Source: CAZVIK01 sp964627045 (lineage in GTDB: Bacteria > Acidobacteriota > Terriglobia > Bryobacterales > Bryobacteraceae). Taken from it: 7,714 nt of DNA. Each line of letters opens with the position of its first letter. Position 1 is the first letter of the stretch. A program made the translations under genes and the position numbers. The stretch lies in the NCBI GenBank assembly GCA_964627045.1, contig CAZVIK010000191.1, forward strand, positions 1-7,714, read 5' to 3'. The notes under the pieces are model-generated. The model ran no database searches. It saw only the letters and a program-made list of their open reading frames with translations, and had not been told where the DNA came from. Of the stretch, positions 5,159-7,714 are shown piece by piece.

Positions 5159-7480
5159 ATGAGCAGGCTGACGGCGGTCGTGCTGGCTCTCCTGGCGGTG
5201 GCGCGCCTCCTGGCGGCGCAGGAACCGTTCCCCGGCGCCGCTGCGCTCGACGCCGCGATTGAACAGGCCGTGGCGCGCGATGAGCTGCCCGGCGCTGTGC
5301 TGCTGGTGGGATCCAAAGGACGGGTCGTGCATCGCAAGGCCTACGGCTGGCGGGCCCTCACTCCTCAACGCGAGCCGATGACGGTGGACACCATTTTCGA
5401 CATCGCCTCGCTAACCAAAGTTGTGGCCACCGCGCCCACCATTATGAAGCTGATCGAAGAGGGCAGACTGCGGCTGAACGACCGCGTCACGCAATACCTG
5501 CCCGAGTTCCAGGGCGGCAAGAGCGAGATCACCGTCCGCCACCTGCTCACGCATTTTTCCGGCCTGCGTCCCGACGTCGATCTGGAGCCCGCCTGGAGCG
5601 GACAGGAGACCGGCATCCGCCTGGCGCTGAACGAAATATCAACCTCGCCGCCGGGCGAGCGGTTCGTCTACAGCGACATCAATTTCATCCTTCTTGGCGA
5701 GATGGTGCGGCGGCTGAGCGGCAAGCCGCTCAACGAGTACGCGGCGGAGATCCTGTTCCGTCCGCTGGGGATGAACCGCACGGCGTTCCTCCCGCCGCCG
5801 TCTTGGATTCCGCAGATCGCTCCCACCGAAACGCCGCTCCGTGGCGTGGTGCACGATCCCACCACCCGTTTCATGGGCGGCGTCGCCGGGCACGCCGGCG
5901 TGTTCTCCACGGCGGACGATCTGGCGCGCTTCGCCGGGATGATGCTCGCGCTCGGCGAGTTCGAGGGCCGCAGGCTGTTTTCCGCCGCTACCGTCCGGCG
6001 CTTCACGACACCGCAGTCTCCCCCCGATCAGCCCGTCCTCCGCGGATTGGCCTGGGACATCGACTCCACCTACTCCGGCCCGCGCGGCGACCTCTTTCCC
6101 CTCGGTTCCTACGGGCACACCGGTTTCACCGGAACCTCGCTTTGGATCGACCCGGCGTCGCAGAGCTACGTCATTCTGCTGGCCAACAGCGTTCACCCCA
6201 AGCCGCGGGGCGCCCTTACGTCGCTGCGCGCGCGCGTGGCCAGCATCGTGGCGGCCCACGTGGATCCGGGCGCCGCCGCGGGCCTCGCCGGATACAACGA
6301 GACGATGGCGGGCGCGGGCGTGCGGCGCGCGGTGGCCCGGAACGGGCAAACGCTCACCGGGCTGGACGTGCTCGAAGAGGAGCAGTATGCGCGGCTGGCG
6401 GGACTGCGAATCGGCCTCATTACCAACCACACGGGGCTGGACCGCCACGGTCGCCGCAACGTCGATGTCATGCTGGCCGCGGGCGTACAGGTCCGCGCGC
6501 TGCTGTCTCCGGAACACGGGATCACCGGCGCCGAGGACGCGGATAGCGTGCCTGATTCCAAGGACGCAGCCAGCGGCCTGCCCATCTTCAGCCTCTACTC
6601 CGGGGGGAACCGCGCCCCCGGCGAGGCGGCCTTCGCCGGACTCGACGCGCTGGTATTCGACATTCAGGACGTGGGCGCGCGTTTCTACACCTACATTTCG
6701 ACGATGGGGCACGCGATGGAGGAAGCCGCGCGGCGCGGCCTGCGCTTCTACGTGCTCGACCGGCCGAACCCCATCAACGCCGTGCGCGTCGAAGGCCCCA
6801 TGCTTGACGCGGACACATTGTCCTTCATCGGCTATCACCCCTTGCCACTGCGGCATGGAATGACTGTGGGCGAACTGGCGAAGCTGTTCAACGAAGAGAA
6901 GGGGGTCCGCGCCAATCTTCATGTCATTGAGATGCGCGACTACCAGCGCGGCGACTGGTTCGAGTCGACGGGCTTGACATGGGTGGACCCCTCGCCCAAT
7001 CTGCGCAGCCTGAATGCCGCGCTCCTCTATCCCGGTGTGGCCATGCTGGAGTTCACGCCGGACTATTCGGTGGGGCGCGGTACGGACGCGCCGTTCGAGC
7101 AGATCGGCGCGCCGTGGATCAACGGAAGCGAATTGGCCGCGCACCTGAATGCGCGTTACCTGCCGGGCGTGCGCGTTTACCCGACGCGATTCCGGCCGGC
7201 GTCGTCCAATTGTGCGGGGGTGCTGGTGGAGGGCGTGCGTTTCGTGATTACCGACCGTGAGGCCTTCAGCGCCCAGCGGCTGGGTCTGGAAATCGCGGCG
7301 GCGTTGGGGAAGCTGTATCCGGGGAAGGTCCCTTTGGAAACGAACCGGCGGCTGATCGGAAGCGCGGCCGTGATTGAGGCATTGCGCGCGGGCCGCGACC
7401 CGCGCTCGATCGAGCAAGAAAGCCAGGACGCGCTGGCCGAATTCCTGAACGCACGGCAGAGGTACCTGCTGTACAGATAG
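5159..7480 (+). CDS. namZ: secreted serine hydrolase (beta-lactamase/AmiE fold) fused to NamZ (DUF1343) exo-beta-N-acetylmuramidase
   Basis: This 773-aa protein has a signal peptide (1-20: basic start, Leu/Ala core, LAA before Gln21) and no lipobox Cys, so it should be periplasmic or secreted. Residues about 25-370 are a class C beta-lactamase/DD-peptidase-type serine hydrolase: SLTK (Ser84, Lys87), VYSD (Tyr171, Asp173) and GHTG (320-322 in place of KTG), with HLLTHFSGL at 128-136. Residues about 400-773 are NamZ: GLITNHTG (419-426), LLSPEHG (448-454), FDIQDVGARFYTY (500-512), DRPNP (534-538), HGMTVGELA (566-574), PSPNL (611-615) and SVGRGTDAPFEQIGAPW (637-653). NamZ releases terminal MurNAc from peptidoglycan fragments. 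In Bacillus subtilis it is encoded beside amiE, a serine amidase of this fold, so the N-terminal half may remove stem peptides, though esterase or DD-peptidase activity is possible. The ATG at 5159 is 47 bp after the upstream stop and has no clear Shine-Dalgarno. Confidence 0.9.
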   Translation: MSRLTAVVLALLAVARLLAAQEPFPGAAALDAAIEQAVARDELPGAVLLVGSKGRVVHRKAYGWRALTPQREPMTVDTIFDIASLTKVVATAPTIMKLIEEGRLRLNDRVTQYLPEFQGGKSEITVRHLLTHFSGLRPDVDLEPAWSGQETGIRLALNEISTSPPGERFVYSDINFILLGEMVRRLSGKPLNEYAAEILFRPLGMNRTAFLPPPSWIPQIAPTETPLRGVVHDPTTRFMGGVAGHAGVFSTADDLARFAGMMLALGEFEGRRLFSAATVRRFTTPQSPPDQPVLRGLAWDIDSTYSGPRGDLFPLGSYGHTGFTGTSLWIDPASQSYVILLANSVHPKPRGALTSLRARVASIVAAHVDPGAAAGLAGYNETMAGAGVRRAVARNGQTLTGLDVLEEEQYARLAGLRIGLITNHTGLDRHGRRNVDVMLAAGVQVRALLSPEHGITGAEDADSVPDSKDAASGLPIFSLYSGGNRAPGEAAFAGLDALVFDIQDVGARFYTYISTMGHAMEEAARRGLRFYVLDRPNPINAVRVEGPMLDADTLSFIGYHPLPLRHGMTVGELAKLFNEEKGVRANLHVIEMRDYQRGDWFESTGLTWVDPSPNLRSLNAALLYPGVAMLEFTPDYSVGRGTDAPFEQIGAPWINGSELAAHLNARYLPGVRVYPTRFRPASSNCAGVLVEGVRFVITDREAFSAQRLGLEIAAALGKLYPGKVPLETNRRLIGSAAVIEALRAGRDPRSIEQESQDALAEFLNARQRYLLYR

Positions 7481-7488
7481 GCCCAGCC

Positions 7489-7689
7489 GTGCCGCGAATC
7501 GCCGTCTGTCTCATCTTGCTTTTGACCGCCGCCGCGCTCGTGGCGCTTGCCGTTTCTTCGCGCGCTCCCTCGGACGCCGTGGCTGTGGTAGATGCCCTAC
7601 TGCGGGGCATCGTCGAGCCGGGAATCCCGAACCCCCCACTTCCCCCAACCCCCACGCCCGGGCAAACCCCCAGTTACCACAGGACATAA
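7489..7689 (+). CDS. possible small membrane or exported protein, Pro-rich tail (doubtful)
   Basis: A 66-aa ORF starts at a GTG 8 bp after the serine hydrolase-NamZ stop. Residues 1-23 are hydrophobic and would make a signal anchor or signal peptide. Residues 24-45 could form an amphipathic helix (SRAPSDAVAVVDALLRGIVE). Residues 46-61 are rich in Pro and Thr, because the DNA there is a run of C-tracts. Third-position GC is high, as in the neighbours, and the close spacing would suit an operon partner. Against it: there is no Shine-Dalgarno, the start is GTG, the tail is low-complexity, a perfect hairpin lies inside, and I recognise no family. It may be a real small protein or an accidental open frame. 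Confidence 0.3.
   Translation: MPRIAVCLILLLTAAALVALAVSSRAPSDAVAVVDALLRGIVEPGIPNPPLPPTPTPGQTPSYHRT
7591..7611 (+). repeat. perfect 7-bp inverted repeat (hairpin)
   Basis: GATGCCC (7591-7597) and GGGCATC (7605-7611) are exact reverse complements separated by the 7-nt loop TACTGCG. It lies 110 bp after the NamZ fusion stop and inside the doubtful 66-aa ORF. No T-run follows, so it is not a classical intrinsic terminator. It could stabilise the 3' end of the upstream mRNA. Confidence 0.4.
7626..7671 (-). other. C-tract run on + / G-quadruplex-capable sequence on the minus strand
   Basis: Six C-tracts occur within 46 bp: C3 at 7626-7628, C6 at 7632-7637, C5 at 7642-7646, C5 at 7649-7653, C3 at 7657-7659 and C5 at 7667-7671. 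Read on the minus strand this fits the G3+N1-7 pattern for an intramolecular G-quadruplex several times over, and the + strand could form an i-motif. It is the most biased stretch in the window and coincides with the Pro-rich codons of the doubtful 66-aa ORF. Function unknown. Confidence 0.5.
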
Positions 7690-7714
7690 GGCGGGGAAAC
7701 CAGGGGGTAACGGG

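Noticed and set aside
5639..7417. 592-codon open frame on the minus strand opposite the NamZ fusion
   Set aside because: It mirrors the reading frame of a clear two-domain enzyme in high-GC DNA. Its protein is Arg/His/Gly rich with no recognisable motif.
1..7714. CRISPR array, tRNA, rRNA, IS element or attachment site
   Set aside because: No spaced direct repeats, cloverleaf-like segments, transposase motifs or paired terminal repeats were found by eye on either strand.

Overview
The window is GC-rich, tightly packed and encodes everything on the + strand. GC bias at third codon positions, a secreted fusion of a beta-lactamase-fold serine hydrolase with a NamZ (DUF1343) domain, and the flanking PEP/pyruvate-binding-domain protein all suggest an environmental Gram-negative bacterium. 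Acidobacteriota (Solibacter/Bryobacter-like) is my best guess, but that rests on remembered family resemblance. No rRNA, tRNA, IS element or CRISPR array was seen.

Layout. (1) Positions 2-277 hold the C-terminal end of a PEP/pyruvate-binding (PPDK/PEP-synthase-like) protein. (2) A 117-bp gap with a candidate sigma-70 promoter leads to a 63-aa single-pass membrane protein (395-586) with a consensus Shine-Dalgarno and a His-rich tail. (3) A 171-bp gap carries a -10-like box and a 7-bp hairpin with a GCAA tetraloop. (4) A translationally coupled five-gene operon (758-5111) follows: an RfbF-like sugar-1-phosphate cytidylyltransferase, an extended-SDR epimerase/reductase, a GT2 glycosyltransferase, an RmlC-type 3,5-epimerase, and a homoserine-dehydrogenase-like oxidoreductase with a C-terminal SAF domain (COG4091, the family that includes Brucella DRL). 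(5) After 47 bp comes a 773-aa secreted protein (5159-7480) joining a serine hydrolase of the AmiE/class C beta-lactamase fold to a NamZ exo-N-acetylmuramidase domain. (6) The last ~230 bp hold a doubtful 66-aa ORF with a hydrophobic N-terminus and a Pro-rich tail, a perfect 7-bp hairpin and a run of C-tracts.

How the genes fit together. The operon looks like part of a surface-glycan or glycolipid pathway that activates a sugar phosphate as a nucleotide sugar, modifies it by epimerisation and reduction, and transfers it with the GT2. The set is incomplete here, since no 4,6-dehydratase is present. It also mixes a CDP-type activating enzyme with an epimerase family best known from dTDP-rhamnose. 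The SAF oxidoreductase is the least explained member. The serine hydrolase-NamZ fusion belongs to peptidoglycan fragment turnover, probably in the periplasm. It parallels the adjacent amiE (ybbE) and namZ (ybbC) genes of Bacillus subtilis, here on one polypeptide.
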